A program made the position numbers and the translations under genes. Source: Alphaproteobacteria bacterium (lineage in GTDB: Bacteria > Pseudomonadota > Alphaproteobacteria > Reyranellales > Reyranellaceae). Taken from it: a stretch of 64,000 nt of DNA. Under the pieces are notes generated by a model. The model had not been told where the DNA came from. It ran no database searches and worked only from the letters and a program-made list of their open reading frames with translations. Within the stretch, counting starts at the first letter, position 1. Each line of letters begins with the position of its first letter. Of this stretch, positions 55,651 to 64,000 are shown one piece after another. The stretch lies in assembly GCA_016869975.1 (NCBI GenBank), contig VGCZ01000006.1, positions 1 through 64,000 on the forward strand, given 5' to 3'.

Positions 55651-56859
55651 ATGGATCTGTCGCTCAGCCCCGAAGATCGCGCCTTTCAGGACGAGGTGCG
55701 TCAGTTCTTCGCCGAGAACCTGACGCCTGACCTGCGCGAGGCGGGCGCGCGCACCGGCGGCGTCTTCGCCGAGTTCGATGCCGGCCTGCGCTGGCACCGC
55801 AAGCTGGCGAAGAAGGGCTGGTCGGCGACGACATGGCCCAAGGAGTATGGCGGTCCCGGCTGGACGGCGACGCAGCGCTATATCTATTCGCGCGAAGCCA
55901 CCGCCGCCGACGCGCCGCGCATCTTCAGCATGGGCGTACGCATGGTCGGCCCGGTGATCATGAAATTCGGCACGCCGGAGCAGAAGGCGAAGTACCTGCC
56001 GGGCATCATTTCGGGCGACATCGTCTTCTGCCAAGGCTACTCCGAGCCCGGATCGGGCTCAGATCTCGCCTCGCTCAAGACGCGCGCCGATTCCGACGGC
56101 GACGACTATGTCATCAACGGCACCAAGATCTGGACCACCGGCGCGCACATCGCCAACCGCATGTTCTGCCTGGTGCGCACGTCGAGCGAGGGCAAGCCGC
56201 AGGACGGCATCTCCTTCGTGCTGATCGACTCGATGCGGACACCAGGCCTCACAGTGAAGCCAATCATCACCCTGGCCGGCGATCACGAGGTCAACCAGGT
56301 GTTCTTCGACAATGTGCGCGTGCCCAAGGCCAACCGCATCGGGCCGGAGAACGCCGGCTGGACGGTCGCCAAGCACCTGCTGGAATACGAGCGCGGCGGC
56401 GAGGCCTACACCCCCAACCTCTACGCCCGCATCGAGGACGTGCGCCGTATCGCGCGCGAGGAAGCGGCCAACAATGGCGGCCGCCTGATCGACCAGCCGG
56501 AATTCGCGCGCAAGCTGGCCGAGACCGAGATCGCGATCCAGGCCCTGGAGACCATTGAGCTGCAGGTGCTGTCCGACCTCAGCCAGGGCAAGAACCCCGG
56601 CGCGATCTCCTCGGCGATGAAGGTGCGCGGCTCCGAGACCTTGCAGACGCTCGACGAGCTGGGCATCGAGGCGCTGGCGCACTACGCCGCGCCCTTCGAG
56701 CCCGAGGCCCGCGCGCTGGGCCGCAACGAGCCCACGGTGACGCCGGACTACGCGCTCACCGCCATGCCGCTCTACCTCAACAACCGCGCCGCCACGATCT
56801 ACGCGGGCTCGAGCGAGGTGCAGCGCAACATCCTGGCGAAGGCCGTTCTGGGTCTCTGA
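55651..56859 (+). CDS. Acyl-CoA dehydrogenase
   Basis: A 402-residue FAD acyl-CoA dehydrogenase: CQGYSEPGSGSDLASLKTRA (about 129-148), WTTGAHIANRMF, and C-terminal NNRAATIYAGSSEVQRNI. The catalytic Glu is not obvious at the MCAD position in this subtype, where it comes from another segment. It begins at ATG 55651, 6 nt after GGAGG (55640-55644); ATG 55645 has no spacer. Substrate unknown. Its TGA overlaps the GST start. Confidence 0.88.
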   Translation: MDLSLSPEDRAFQDEVRQFFAENLTPDLREAGARTGGVFAEFDAGLRWHRKLAKKGWSATTWPKEYGGPGWTATQRYIYSREATAADAPRIFSMGVRMVGPVIMKFGTPEQKAKYLPGIISGDIVFCQGYSEPGSGSDLASLKTRADSDGDDYVINGTKIWTTGAHIANRMFCLVRTSSEGKPQDGISFVLIDSMRTPGLTVKPIITLAGDHEVNQVFFDNVRVPKANRIGPENAGWTVAKHLLEYERGGEAYTPNLYARIEDVRRIAREEAANNGGRLIDQPEFARKLAETEIAIQALETIELQVLSDLSQGKNPGAISSAMKVRGSETLQTLDELGIEALAHYAAPFEPEARALGRNEPTVTPDYALTAMPLYLNNRAATIYAGSSEVQRNILAKAVLGL

Positions 56860-57854
56860 TGTACGTCCTGCACGGCTTCAACCCTTCACCCTACTCGGTG
56901 AAGATGCGCGCGATCCTGCGCTATCGACGGCTGCCGTTCGTCTGGAAGGGGACCGGCAATCCGCGCGACGAAGCCATCGCGGCGGGGTTGCCGCCGGTGA
57001 TCCCGGTGCTGCGCTTTCCCGATGGCCGGGCGATGAACGATTCGACGCCGCTGGCCTATGCGCTGGAGCGCGAGCATCCTGGCGAGCGCTCGATCACCCC
57101 CGACGATCCGATGCTCGCCTATCTCAGCGACCTGCTCGAGGACTTTGGCGACGAGTGGGTCACCAAGATGATGTTCCATTACCGCTGGTACTACGCGGCG
57201 GATCGCGACTTCGCGCAGACCTGGATCATCACCTCGCGCGATCCCGTGATGGCAGCGGACGCGCGGCGCGCCGGCATGAAGGCGTTCAACGACCGCCAGG
57301 TCGGGCGCATGGCGCTGGTCGGCTGCACCGAGCAGAACCGGCCGGTGATCGAGGACAGCTATCGCGTCGTGCTCGACACGCTCGACCGTCATGTGCGTGC
57401 GATCCCCTTTCTGTTCGGCTCGCGGCCGTCGCTGGCGGATTTCGGCCTGTATGGCCAGTTGCAGATCCTGTCGGTTGATCCGACGCCGATGGCGGAGATG
57501 CGGGCGCGGGCGGCCGACGTCTATTGCTGGCTGATGCGGCTCGACGATGCCTCGGGCGTCGAGGGTGAGTGGCTCGATGGCAAAGCGGCGCTGCCGGACA
57601 CGCTGACGGCACTGCTCAAGCATTGCGGCGACACGTACCTGCCGTTTCTCGCCGCCAACATGAAAGCGCTACGCGACGAGGCGGCCGAGTTCGAGCTCGA
57701 GATCCTCGGCCGTCGCTACAGCCAGGCGCCGTTCCGCTATCAGGGCAAGTGCTACGACGCGCTGCGCAAGAAGCTCGCGGCGTTACCGCGCGATGTGCGG
57801 GCGCGGCTCGATCCGGTGCTCGACAAGACCGGCTGTCTATCGTGGCTGGCCTGA
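56859..57854 (+). CDS. Glutathione S-transferase family protein
   Basis: A 331-residue protein with an N-terminal thioredoxin-like GST domain (YVLHGFNPSPYSVKMRAILRY, about 2-22; NDSTPLAYALERE about 66-78) and a longer all-helical C-terminal part. It is longer than typical GSTs (200-230). The Ser/Pro motif SPYS resembles the glutathione site. It starts at a TGATG junction with the ACAD gene, so it may be co-expressed. Confidence 0.78.
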   Translation: MYVLHGFNPSPYSVKMRAILRYRRLPFVWKGTGNPRDEAIAAGLPPVIPVLRFPDGRAMNDSTPLAYALEREHPGERSITPDDPMLAYLSDLLEDFGDEWVTKMMFHYRWYYAADRDFAQTWIITSRDPVMAADARRAGMKAFNDRQVGRMALVGCTEQNRPVIEDSYRVVLDTLDRHVRAIPFLFGSRPSLADFGLYGQLQILSVDPTPMAEMRARAADVYCWLMRLDDASGVEGEWLDGKAALPDTLTALLKHCGDTYLPFLAANMKALRDEAAEFELEILGRRYSQAPFRYQGKCYDALRKKLAALPRDVRARLDPVLDKTGCLSWLA

Positions 57855-57883
57855 CCGGGCGGCCGGCTGTGGAGGACCGAGTT

Positions 57884-58252
57884 TTGGCCGGCGAAGACCT
57901 GCTCAATCTCTTCTCCTATGGCACGTTGCAGCTTCCCCGAGTGCAGATCGCGACGTTCGGTCGTCTTCTCACCGGATCGCCGGATGCGATGCAGGGATAC
58001 CGCAACGAACTCGTCGAGATCACGGATCCCGATGTCCTTGCGACGAGCGGCGAGCGCTTCCATCCCGCCATGGTGCCCACCGGCGATCCGGCCGACGAGG
58101 TCGCGGGAACGGTATTCAAGGTCAGCGCGGCGGAGATCGCGGCGGCGGATGCCTATGAGGTGTCGGATTACGCCCGCACGCGCGTGCGCCTGAAGTCGGG
58201 CATAGACGCCTGGGTCTATATCCTGGCGAAGTATGTGAAGCCAGAGGTCTAG
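57884..58252 (+). CDS. Gamma-glutamylcyclotransferase-like (AIG2) protein
   Basis: A 122-residue protein with the N-terminal signature FSYGTLQ and the conserved Glu-rich AADAYEVSDYARTRV. This is the GGCT/AIG2-like fold; family enzymes cyclise gamma-glutamyl groups to pyroglutamate, others are uncharacterised. I used TTG 57884 because GGAGG lies 8 nt upstream; a GTG at 57869 or 57842 is also in frame. Its TAG stop shares CTAG (58249-58252) with the convergent MFS gene. Confidence 0.75.
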   Translation: MAGEDLLNLFSYGTLQLPRVQIATFGRLLTGSPDAMQGYRNELVEITDPDVLATSGERFHPAMVPTGDPADEVAGTVFKVSAAEIAAADAYEVSDYARTRVRLKSGIDAWVYILAKYVKPEV

Positions 58253-59475
58253 GCCAGCCGCGGCACGGCGCGGCCGCGCTGCGCCAGGAAGAGGATCGTC
58301 AGCAGCGCGAGGTTGATCACGTTGGCGAGCAGCGCCAGGCGGAAGGCCCAGGCGTAGGAGCCGGTGTTGTCGAAGATCACGCCACCGAGCCAGCCGCCCA
58401 CCGCCATGCCGCACATGGCGAGGAACAGCACCACGCCCAGGCGCCAGCCGCCGATGCCCGGTCCGTAGAGCGCGCGCAGATTGAGCGCGTAGCCCTGCAC
58501 GATGGCGATGAACGGGATGCCGTGGATCGCCGACAGTGTATAGATGCCCCACAGCGAGGCGACGAACAGGAATCCGACCAGCGCCACGATCTGGATCACC
58601 GAGCAGATCAGGCTGGTGGGCAGCGGGCCGATCTTGTCGGCCAGCCTGCCCATGACGAAGGTGCTGGCGATCGCCGACAGCAGGATCAGCGACACGGCCT
58701 CGGCACCTCGATTGGCGGCGAAGCCGAGATCGCCGCAGAACGCCACCATGTGCGCGAAGGGCATCGCCATGGCGAGGCAGCAGCAGAACGAGGCCGCCGA
58801 GAGCAGCGCCATGATCGCCGGCGACGACATCGGCAAGGCCGCGAGGTTCTCGCGCGCCGGCGCGCCGCTCGATCCGCGCGGGACGGGTGCCCGGCGCACG
58901 TAGAGCGCGCCGAGCGCCACGATCGTCGCGGCGATCACGCCAAAGATCACCAGTGTGTCGCGCCAGCCGTGGTCGGGCAGGAGCGCGCGGTAGATCTGCG
59001 GCCAGACGAAGCCGCCCACCGCCGGGCCGACCGAGACGATGGCGACGGCGACGCCGCGACGGCTCTCGAACCAACCCTGGATATTGTTGAGCATCGGCGT
59101 GAAGGTCGCGGAGTTGCCGAGGAAGCCCATCAGCAAGCCATAGCCGGCGTATAGCGCGAACGCGCCGCCGCTGGAGGCCAGCCAGGCGCCCAGCGCGATG
59201 CATGTGGCGGCGAGCAGCAACGGCGGGCGCGGCCCGAGCTTGTCGGACAGCCAGCCCATCATGATACCGCCGGCGCCGCCGCCGATATAGGCCAGCGTGT
59301 AGGCGAGCGACGGTACTTGCCGCTGGCCGCCGAACTCCTGGGCCATCTGCGACATGGCGACGATGGGCAGGAATGCCGAGCCACCGCTGGCGGCGATGCA
59401 GATCATCGACACCACGGCCAGCCGCCAAGCGTAGCCGCTCTCGATACCGGGCGATGATGGCGACACGGTGCTCAC
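58249..59475 (-). CDS. MFS transporter
   Basis: A 408-residue 12-span major facilitator: GWLSDKLGPRPPLL (motif A, between spans 2 and 3, about 74-87) and regular alternation of hydrophobic segments through to residue 400. The signature is that of monocarboxylate/aromatic-acid type exporters or importers. It is last in the minus-strand operon from 64000; substrate unknown. Confidence 0.88.
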   Translation of the reverse strand: MSTVSPSSPGIESGYAWRLAVVSMICIAASGGSAFLPIVAMSQMAQEFGGQRQVPSLAYTLAYIGGGAGGIMMGWLSDKLGPRPPLLLAATCIALGAWLASSGGAFALYAGYGLLMGFLGNSATFTPMLNNIQGWFESRRGVAVAIVSVGPAVGGFVWPQIYRALLPDHGWRDTLVIFGVIAATIVALGALYVRRAPVPRGSSGAPARENLAALPMSSPAIMALLSAASFCCCLAMAMPFAHMVAFCGDLGFAANRGAEAVSLILLSAIASTFVMGRLADKIGPLPTSLICSVIQIVALVGFLFVASLWGIYTLSAIHGIPFIAIVQGYALNLRALYGPGIGGWRLGVVLFLAMCGMAVGGWLGGVIFDNTGSYAWAFRLALLANVINLALLTILFLAQRGRAVPRLA

Positions 59476-59516
59476 TCTTCCCTTACCCCGCCCGCGCCGG
59501 GCGAAGGACTATGCCA

Positions 59517-60506
59517 TCATTGGGGCTTGTAGCCGATACCGTCGATGATGCCCTTCCAGTGCGCGAGATCCTTGGCCATACGCTCGCGTACGTATTCCGG
59601 CGTCGAGGTTTGGACATCGAGGCCGAGCTCGGTCAGCCGCTTGCGCAGGTCAGGCAGAGCGAGGATCGCGCCCAGCTCCTTGTTCCAGGCCTGGACGATG
59701 GCCGGCGGTGTCTTCGCGGCGGCGAGGAAGATGTACCAGCCCAGGATGTTGAGCTTGGGATAGCCGAGGTCGGTCGCGGTCGGCAGGTCGGGCGCGGCGT
59801 CGGTGCGCTTGAGCCCCGAGGTGAACAGCACCCTGACCTTTCCGGCGCGGTGATGCTCGAGGAAATCGGTGATGCCGCCGCAGCCCGCCGCGATATGGCC
59901 GCCCTGCAGGTCGGCGGCCAGCGGCGCGGCGCCGCGATAGGGCACCGGCTCCAGCGGCACGCCGATCTCGCGGCCGACCATCACGCCGAAGAAGTGCGTG
60001 AAGGAGCCCAGCGCCGTGGTGCCGAAGCTGTGGCGGGTCGGGTTCTTCTTCAGCCAGTCAATGTACTCGGCCAGCGTGTTGACGCCGATGCTCGGCGAGA
60101 CAACGAAGGCGGTCTGCACCGTGCCCGCCAAGGTCAGCGGCGCGAAGTCGGTCATCGGATCGAACGGCACCGCTGCCATGGTGAGCTTCTGCACGATGGT
60201 GGCGCTGGGGATGTAGATGATCGTGCTGCCGTCAGGCGGCGAGTTCTTGACTGCTTCGGCGGCGATGGTGCCGCTGGCGCCGGCCTTGTTCTCGATCAGC
60301 ACGTTGCGGCCGGTGCGCTGCTTCAGCGGCTCAGCCATCAGCCGCGCCATCACGTCGGTACCGCCGCCAGCGGGGAAGCCGACCAGGATCTTCAGCTTGC
60401 CCTCGGGCAAACCGGTCTGCGCTGCCGAGATGCTGGGCAGCAGGGGCGCGGTCAGCGCGCCACCCACGAGCGGCAGGGCGCGGCGGCGCGTCAGTCTGGT
60501 GGTCAT
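59517..60506 (-). CDS. Bug-family tripartite tricarboxylate transporter binding protein
   Basis: A 329-residue periplasmic binding protein of the Bug (TctC) family: KILVGFPAGGGTDVMARLMAEPL near residue 38-60, quoted in pieces, and VENKAG-like LIENKAGASGTIAAEAV. The N terminus TRRRALPLVGG looks like a Tat-type signal peptide with a hydrophobic stretch and cleavage near AAQTG. TctA/TctB permease genes are not in the window. Its place in a catabolic operon suggests carboxylate uptake. Confidence 0.88.
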   Translation of the reverse strand: MTTRLTRRRALPLVGGALTAPLLPSISAAQTGLPEGKLKILVGFPAGGGTDVMARLMAEPLKQRTGRNVLIENKAGASGTIAAEAVKNSPPDGSTIIYIPSATIVQKLTMAAVPFDPMTDFAPLTLAGTVQTAFVVSPSIGVNTLAEYIDWLKKNPTRHSFGTTALGSFTHFFGVMVGREIGVPLEPVPYRGAAPLAADLQGGHIAAGCGGITDFLEHHRAGKVRVLFTSGLKRTDAAPDLPTATDLGYPKLNILGWYIFLAAAKTPPAIVQAWNKELGAILALPDLRKRLTELGLDVQTSTPEYVRERMAKDLAHWKGIIDGIGYKPQ

Positions 60507-60527
60507 GTGCGTCTTCCTCGATTTGAG

Positions 60528-60575
60528 CTGTCATCCCGAGCGCAGCGAGGATCCCGGGGGCGCTCGGGATGACAG
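60528..60575. repeat. Dispersed hairpin element (TGTCATCCCGAGCGCAGCGAG family), copy 2
   Basis: CTGTCATCCCGAGCG (60528-60542) pairs with CGCTCGGGATGACAG (60561-60575) around CAGCGAGGATCCCGGGGG. A shorter version of the element at 1003-1071. Located between the Bug and APH genes. Confidence 0.7.
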
Positions 60576-60589
60576 CGGTGCTGCGTGTA

Positions 60590-61666
60590 TCAACCGACCA
60601 GGCTCCAGGCCAGCTCGGCGCGTTCGCGGGCGGCGTTGCTCATCTTGATCGACTCGGCGTTGGCCGCGTTGCCGCCCAGCCCGCGGCGATAGACACCCTG
60701 GGCGATCGCGGCGAGGCGGTAGAGCGAGAAGGCGAGATAGAAGTTCCAGTTGTCGATGCGCCGGCGCCCGGTACGCCGGCAATAGGCTTCGATGTACTCG
60801 GCTTCGGTGGGAATGCCGGTCACCTTGGAGTCCACATGGGCGTAGCCGTGCGGCGGATCGGGCAGGTGATAGCCGAGGCAGTTGTAGGCGAGGTCGCAGA
60901 GCGGATGCCCCAGGGTCGAGAGTTCCCAATCGAGCACGGCCGCGACACGCGGCTCGCTCGGATGGATGATGATGTTGCCCAGCCGGTAGTCGCCATGGAC
61001 GATCGAGGTCGGGTCCTCAGCGGGGATGTGCGCCGGCAGCCACGCCGTGAGTTTCTCCATCGCCTCGATATGCTCGGTCTTGAGCTCGGCGTACTGCTTG
61101 CTCCAGCGCGCGATCTGGCGGGCAACGTACTGGCCTGTGCGGCCGTAGTCTCCAAGGCCGGCGGCGGCGAAATCGACCTGGTGCAGGCGCGCCAGCACCT
61201 CGTTCATCGAATCGAAGATCGCCGCGCGCTCGGCCTTCGACTGATCCGCCATCGCCGGGTCGTTGAAGATGCGGCCCTCGACGGCGTCCATGACGTAGAA
61301 CATCTGGCCGATCACCGACTCATCGGCGCACAGCACATGGGTGCGCGCCACCGGCACGCCGGTCTTTGCCAGCGCGGTGATCACCCGGTACTCGCGATCG
61401 ACCTGGTGCGCCGAGGCGACGAGCTGGCCCGGCGGCTTCTTGCGCAGCACGAAGGCGCGGCGCTGGCGGCCGTCCATCTCGGCGGAGAGGAAGAAGGTCG
61501 GGTTAGAATGGCCGCTGTCGAACTGCCGGACCTCGAGACCGCCGCGATAGCCGGCGATATGGCGGGCGAGATAGGCATCGAGCGTGGCGGTGTCGAAGCG
61601 ATGCCGCTCCATCACCGGGATCATGCTTGAATAGGTGGGCATCGCCTCGACCGTATGGCCGCCCAT
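60590..61666 (-). CDS. APH-family phosphotransferase (ACAD10-like)
   Basis: A 358-residue kinase-fold protein with HGDYRLGNII (catalytic Asp and Asn, about 216-225) and VLDWELSTLGHPLCDLAY (metal Asp, about 239-256). The family contains aminoglycoside phosphotransferases and the kinase part of ACAD10/11, which phosphorylate 4-hydroxyacyl-CoAs. I start at ATG 61666, as upstream residues look unrelated. Proximity to ACAD-like genes favours a hydroxy-acyl substrate, unproven. Confidence 0.8.
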   Translation of the reverse strand: MGGHTVEAMPTYSSMIPVMERHRFDTATLDAYLARHIAGYRGGLEVRQFDSGHSNPTFFLSAEMDGRQRRAFVLRKKPPGQLVASAHQVDREYRVITALAKTGVPVARTHVLCADESVIGQMFYVMDAVEGRIFNDPAMADQSKAERAAIFDSMNEVLARLHQVDFAAAGLGDYGRTGQYVARQIARWSKQYAELKTEHIEAMEKLTAWLPAHIPAEDPTSIVHGDYRLGNIIIHPSEPRVAAVLDWELSTLGHPLCDLAYNCLGYHLPDPPHGYAHVDSKVTGIPTEAEYIEAYCRRTGRRRIDNWNFYLAFSLYRLAAIAQGVYRRGLGGNAANAESIKMSNAARERAELAWSLVG

Positions 61667-61721
61667 TGACCGACGCAAATGGCCGTCCTGCGCGCCTCCC
61701 ATGCGCGTTCGCCGGATCGCG

Positions 61722-63302
61722 CTACGAAAGATCGGCTCGGAGGGAGGCGGCCATCTTCTCGCCGATCATGACGGTTGTCAGATGCGTATTGGCGCGGCAA
61801 TCGGCGGGCATCACCGAGGCGTCGACGACCCGGAGGTTCTCCAGGCCCTGGACGCGGCATCGCGTGTCGACCACGCGGTCCGGATCGCCGATGCGGCCCA
61901 TGCGGCAGGTGCCGGCGGCGTGTTGCGCGTCGGTAGTCTCGGCCACCAGCAGGGCATCGAGATCGCCGCCCTGGAGCCTCGCGGCGTCTTCCAGCTTCGT
62001 CTGTGTCATGCCGAAGGCGATGCCGTCGGCGACGCCGGCGAAAGCGGATTGGCGCAGCATCGCCACTTGCCGAGCGAACCCGTCGCGCATGCGCAGGAGG
62101 TCGCGCTCGTCGGAGAGCATGTTCTCCTCGACGAAGGGATCGACATGCGGATCGGCCGAGCGCAGCTGCACGGCGCCGCGCGAGAAGGCCTCGAAGATCG
62201 AGCAAGACAGGCTGCCGGGCAGGGCCTGGCCGTCGTCGCCGAAGCCGCGATGGTTCATCGCCAGGAAGATCATGTCGCGATGGCCGGCGCCGCCCAGGCC
62301 CGAGCTCCAGGTCACGCAGACATTGGTGTGGCGGAAATCGACATCGGTAGGACGGTGCTCGGGCTTCAGCCGCACTTCGGCGCGCACCACGGGATGATCC
62401 ATGAAGTGGTGGCCGACCGCCGGCAGCGCGTGGCGCACGGCGATGCCGTGCTCGGCCAGCGACGCCGGATCGCCGATGCCGGAACGCATCAGGATGATGG
62501 GCGAATGCACGGCGCCGGCGCTGATGACGATCTCGTGGCCGCGATACGTCACGCGCTCGCCGCCGCGCAGCACCTCGACACCCACGGCGCGGCGTCCTTC
62601 GAAGACGATACGATCGATCAGCGCCTCGCCGAAGATGGCGAGGTTGTTGCGGCTGCGCGCGCGTTCGAGATAACCGTCATTGGTCGAGACGCGCCGGCGT
62701 CCGGCGGCGCAGGTGATCGGATAGTGCGCGACGCCGTCGCCCATCGGCGCGTTGAGATCGTCGTGCCAGGGATAGCCGAGCGCCAATGCCGCGTCGGCCG
62801 CCGCCTTGTCGATCGCCCCCCATTGCGAACGCGGCGTGCGCCAGACCGGCAGCGGGCCGTCGCCGCCGTGCCAGGGCGAGCCGCTGAAAAGCTCGTCGGC
62901 TTCGGCCTTGCGGAAGAAGGGTAGGACGTCGTTGAACGACCAGCCGTCGCAGCCCAGCGCTTCCCAGTGATCGAACGCCGCGGCGACGCCACGGATCGCG
63001 ATCAGGGCGTAGACCGAGGACGAGCCGCCCATGCCACGGCCGCGCCAATAGAGGCGCGGCTGCTGGCCCGCCGCGCGGCGGGCCAGCAGGCCGGGCCACT
63101 GGTACAGCGCCTGCAAGCGTGGCGAGGCGATGATGCGCAGCGGGTTGATGCTGGCCATCTCGGGCGGCGTCTCGGCCGAGCGGAAATCCTTGCCGGCTTC
63201 GAGCAGCAGAACGCGACGGTTTCCGTCCTCACTCAACCGCGCCGCCAGGGTGGCACCGGCCGAGCCGGCGCCAACGATGATCACGTCATAGATGTCTGTC
63301 AT
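61722..63302 (-). CDS. GMC-family FAD oxidoreductase (choline dehydrogenase-like)
   Basis: A 526-residue GMC oxidoreductase: FAD motif IIVGAGSAGATLAARLSEDG (8-27), RGRGMGGSSSVYALIAIRG (86-104) and a C-terminal AAGTCRMG with DASVMP and NTHLTTVMIGEK (catalytic His and Asn). It oxidises a primary or secondary alcohol, by the flavin mechanism. Overlaps the molybdenum hydroxylase gene upstream by ATGA (63299-63302), so they are co-expressed. Confidence 0.9.
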   Translation of the reverse strand: MTDIYDVIIVGAGSAGATLAARLSEDGNRRVLLLEAGKDFRSAETPPEMASINPLRIIASPRLQALYQWPGLLARRAAGQQPRLYWRGRGMGGSSSVYALIAIRGVAAAFDHWEALGCDGWSFNDVLPFFRKAEADELFSGSPWHGGDGPLPVWRTPRSQWGAIDKAAADAALALGYPWHDDLNAPMGDGVAHYPITCAAGRRRVSTNDGYLERARSRNNLAIFGEALIDRIVFEGRRAVGVEVLRGGERVTYRGHEIVISAGAVHSPIILMRSGIGDPASLAEHGIAVRHALPAVGHHFMDHPVVRAEVRLKPEHRPTDVDFRHTNVCVTWSSGLGGAGHRDMIFLAMNHRGFGDDGQALPGSLSCSIFEAFSRGAVQLRSADPHVDPFVEENMLSDERDLLRMRDGFARQVAMLRQSAFAGVADGIAFGMTQTKLEDAARLQGGDLDALLVAETTDAQHAAGTCRMGRIGDPDRVVDTRCRVQGLENLRVVDASVMPADCRANTHLTTVMIGEKMAASLRADLS

Positions 63303-64000
63303 CGATTGGCCAGGCGCCAGACGCGCTCCGGTGTGAGAGGAAGCTCGATGCGTTCGTCGGCATGAGTACCGAGCGCATCCATCACGGCGTTGAGCACGGC
63401 GGCGGGCGCGCCGTTGGTCGGCAGCTCACCGACGCCCTTGATGCCCAGGATGTTGAACGGCGCGGGCGTCGAGACCGTGACCTGCTCGAACGCCGGCACG
63501 TCATCGGCGCGCGGCAAGGCGTAGTCCATCAGCGAGCCCGCCAGCAGCTGGCCGCTCTCGCGGTCATAGGCGGCGTCTTCCAGCAGCGCGCCGCCGATGC
63601 CTGCGGCGTAGCCGCCATGCAGCTGCCCGTCGAGCAGCAGCGGGTTGACCACCGTGCCGACATCGACCGCCGAAGAGAAACGCTCGATGACGACACGGCC
63701 GCTCTCAGGATCGACCTCGACCTCGCAGATCGAGATTCCGGTGGGCCAGCTCTCGATCTTGTCGGCGAAATCGGCGCGACCTTCGATCGCGCCCTTGTGC
63801 TGAGCGATCTCGAACAGGCCGATGCGCTTGTCCGTGCCGACGATGGTGAAGGCACCTTCGGCGTATTCGAGGTCGGCGGGCGCCGCCTCGAGCAGGTCGG
63901 AGGCCTGCTCGCGCGCCTTTTCGATCACCACGTCGGCGGCGCGCTTCATCGTCGCGCCGGAAATGATCGTGGACGACGAGCCGCCGGTGCCGCCGCCACG
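63299..64000 (-). CDS. Molybdenum hydroxylase large subunit, C-terminal part (partial)
   Basis: At least 233 residues, open at the window edge. The first visible residues read RGGGTGGSSSTIISGAT, like the MoCo-binding loop of xanthine dehydrogenase and CO-dehydrogenase large subunits. Further on come SICEVEVDPESGRVVIERF, DVGTVVNPLLLDGQLHGG and GIKGVGELPTNGAPAAVLNAV, where the Glu in GVGE is at the catalytic position. The usual GEAGT-type loop differs (GELPT). Product is a molybdopterin-dependent hydroxylase of an aldehyde or heterocycle. Confidence 0.85.
   Translation of the reverse strand, partial: RGGGTGGSSSTIISGATMKRAADVVIEKAREQASDLLEAAPADLEYAEGAFTIVGTDKRIGLFEIAQHKGAIEGRADFADKIESWPTGISICEVEVDPESGRVVIERFSSAVDVGTVVNPLLLDGQLHGGYAAGIGGALLEDAAYDRESGQLLAGSLMDYALPRADDVPAFEQVTVSTPAPFNILGIKGVGELPTNGAPAAVLNAVMDALGTHADERIELPLTPERVWRLANR

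Overview
The window looks like a chromosomal segment of a high-GC alphaproteobacterium. The reasons are the strong third-position GC bias, a DUF1194 protein, the PhnW-PhnA-PhnY type of aminoethylphosphonate (AEP) catabolism, many Bug/ACAD/GMC catabolic genes, and several families of dispersed GC-rich hairpins typical of rhizobial and rhodospirillalean genomes. A Reyranella-like organism is possible, but that is a guess. Genes are tightly packed: no stretch over 300 bp is empty, and I saw no tRNA, rRNA, CRISPR array, phage or intact insertion sequence.

Region 1 (242-8841) is a C-P lyase locus: phnF on the minus strand, then phnGHIJKLM, a PhnZ-like HD-domain oxygenase and phnN on the plus strand, with a convergent DUF1045 2H-phosphoesterase. 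A perfect palindrome overlaps the -10 box of the phnG promoter and is the likely PhnF operator. PhnCDE importer genes are not in the window.

Region 2 (9006-23365) is a cell-envelope and lipid locus. It holds a fatty acid hydroxylase-type di-iron protein, a GT21 (ceramide glucosyltransferase/HpnI-like) enzyme, a STAS protein, a Wza-like export lipoprotein, a DevBCA-like exporter (fusion protein, permease, ATPase), two GT4 and three tandem DxD glycosyltransferases, then ACP, ketoacyl synthase, two hot-dog dehydratases and a large GNAT protein that may be a ceramide-synthase-type acyltransferase.

Region 3 (23471-41211) is mixed metabolism: gamma-glutamyltransferase-like protein, GNAT, NPP-type phosphodiesterase, a four-gene catabolic operon, an amidase, helicase HrpB, and an operon of EthD protein, glutamine-synthetase-like ligase, aldehyde dehydrogenase, iron alcohol dehydrogenase and dimethylglycine-dehydrogenase-like flavoprotein.

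Region 4 (41312-54522) is an AEP island: LysR regulator, phnW, phnA, phnY, a GlcG/HbpS protein, then on the minus strand a second dimethylglycine-dehydrogenase-like flavoprotein and a glycine-betaine-oxygenase-like Rieske protein, and finally an AEP-type ABC importer (binding protein, ATPase, fused permease). The Rieske plus flavoprotein pair between the AEP catabolic genes and the AEP importer is the most interesting point. It suggests oxidative N-demethylation of N-methylated aminophosphonates feeding PhnW-PhnY-PhnA.

Region 5 (54567-64000) carries a DUF1194 secreted protein, acyl-CoA dehydrogenase, GST and gamma-glutamylcyclotransferase-like genes, and a minus-strand catabolic operon (molybdenum hydroxylase subunit cut by the window edge, GMC oxidoreductase, APH-family kinase, Bug binding protein, MFS transporter).
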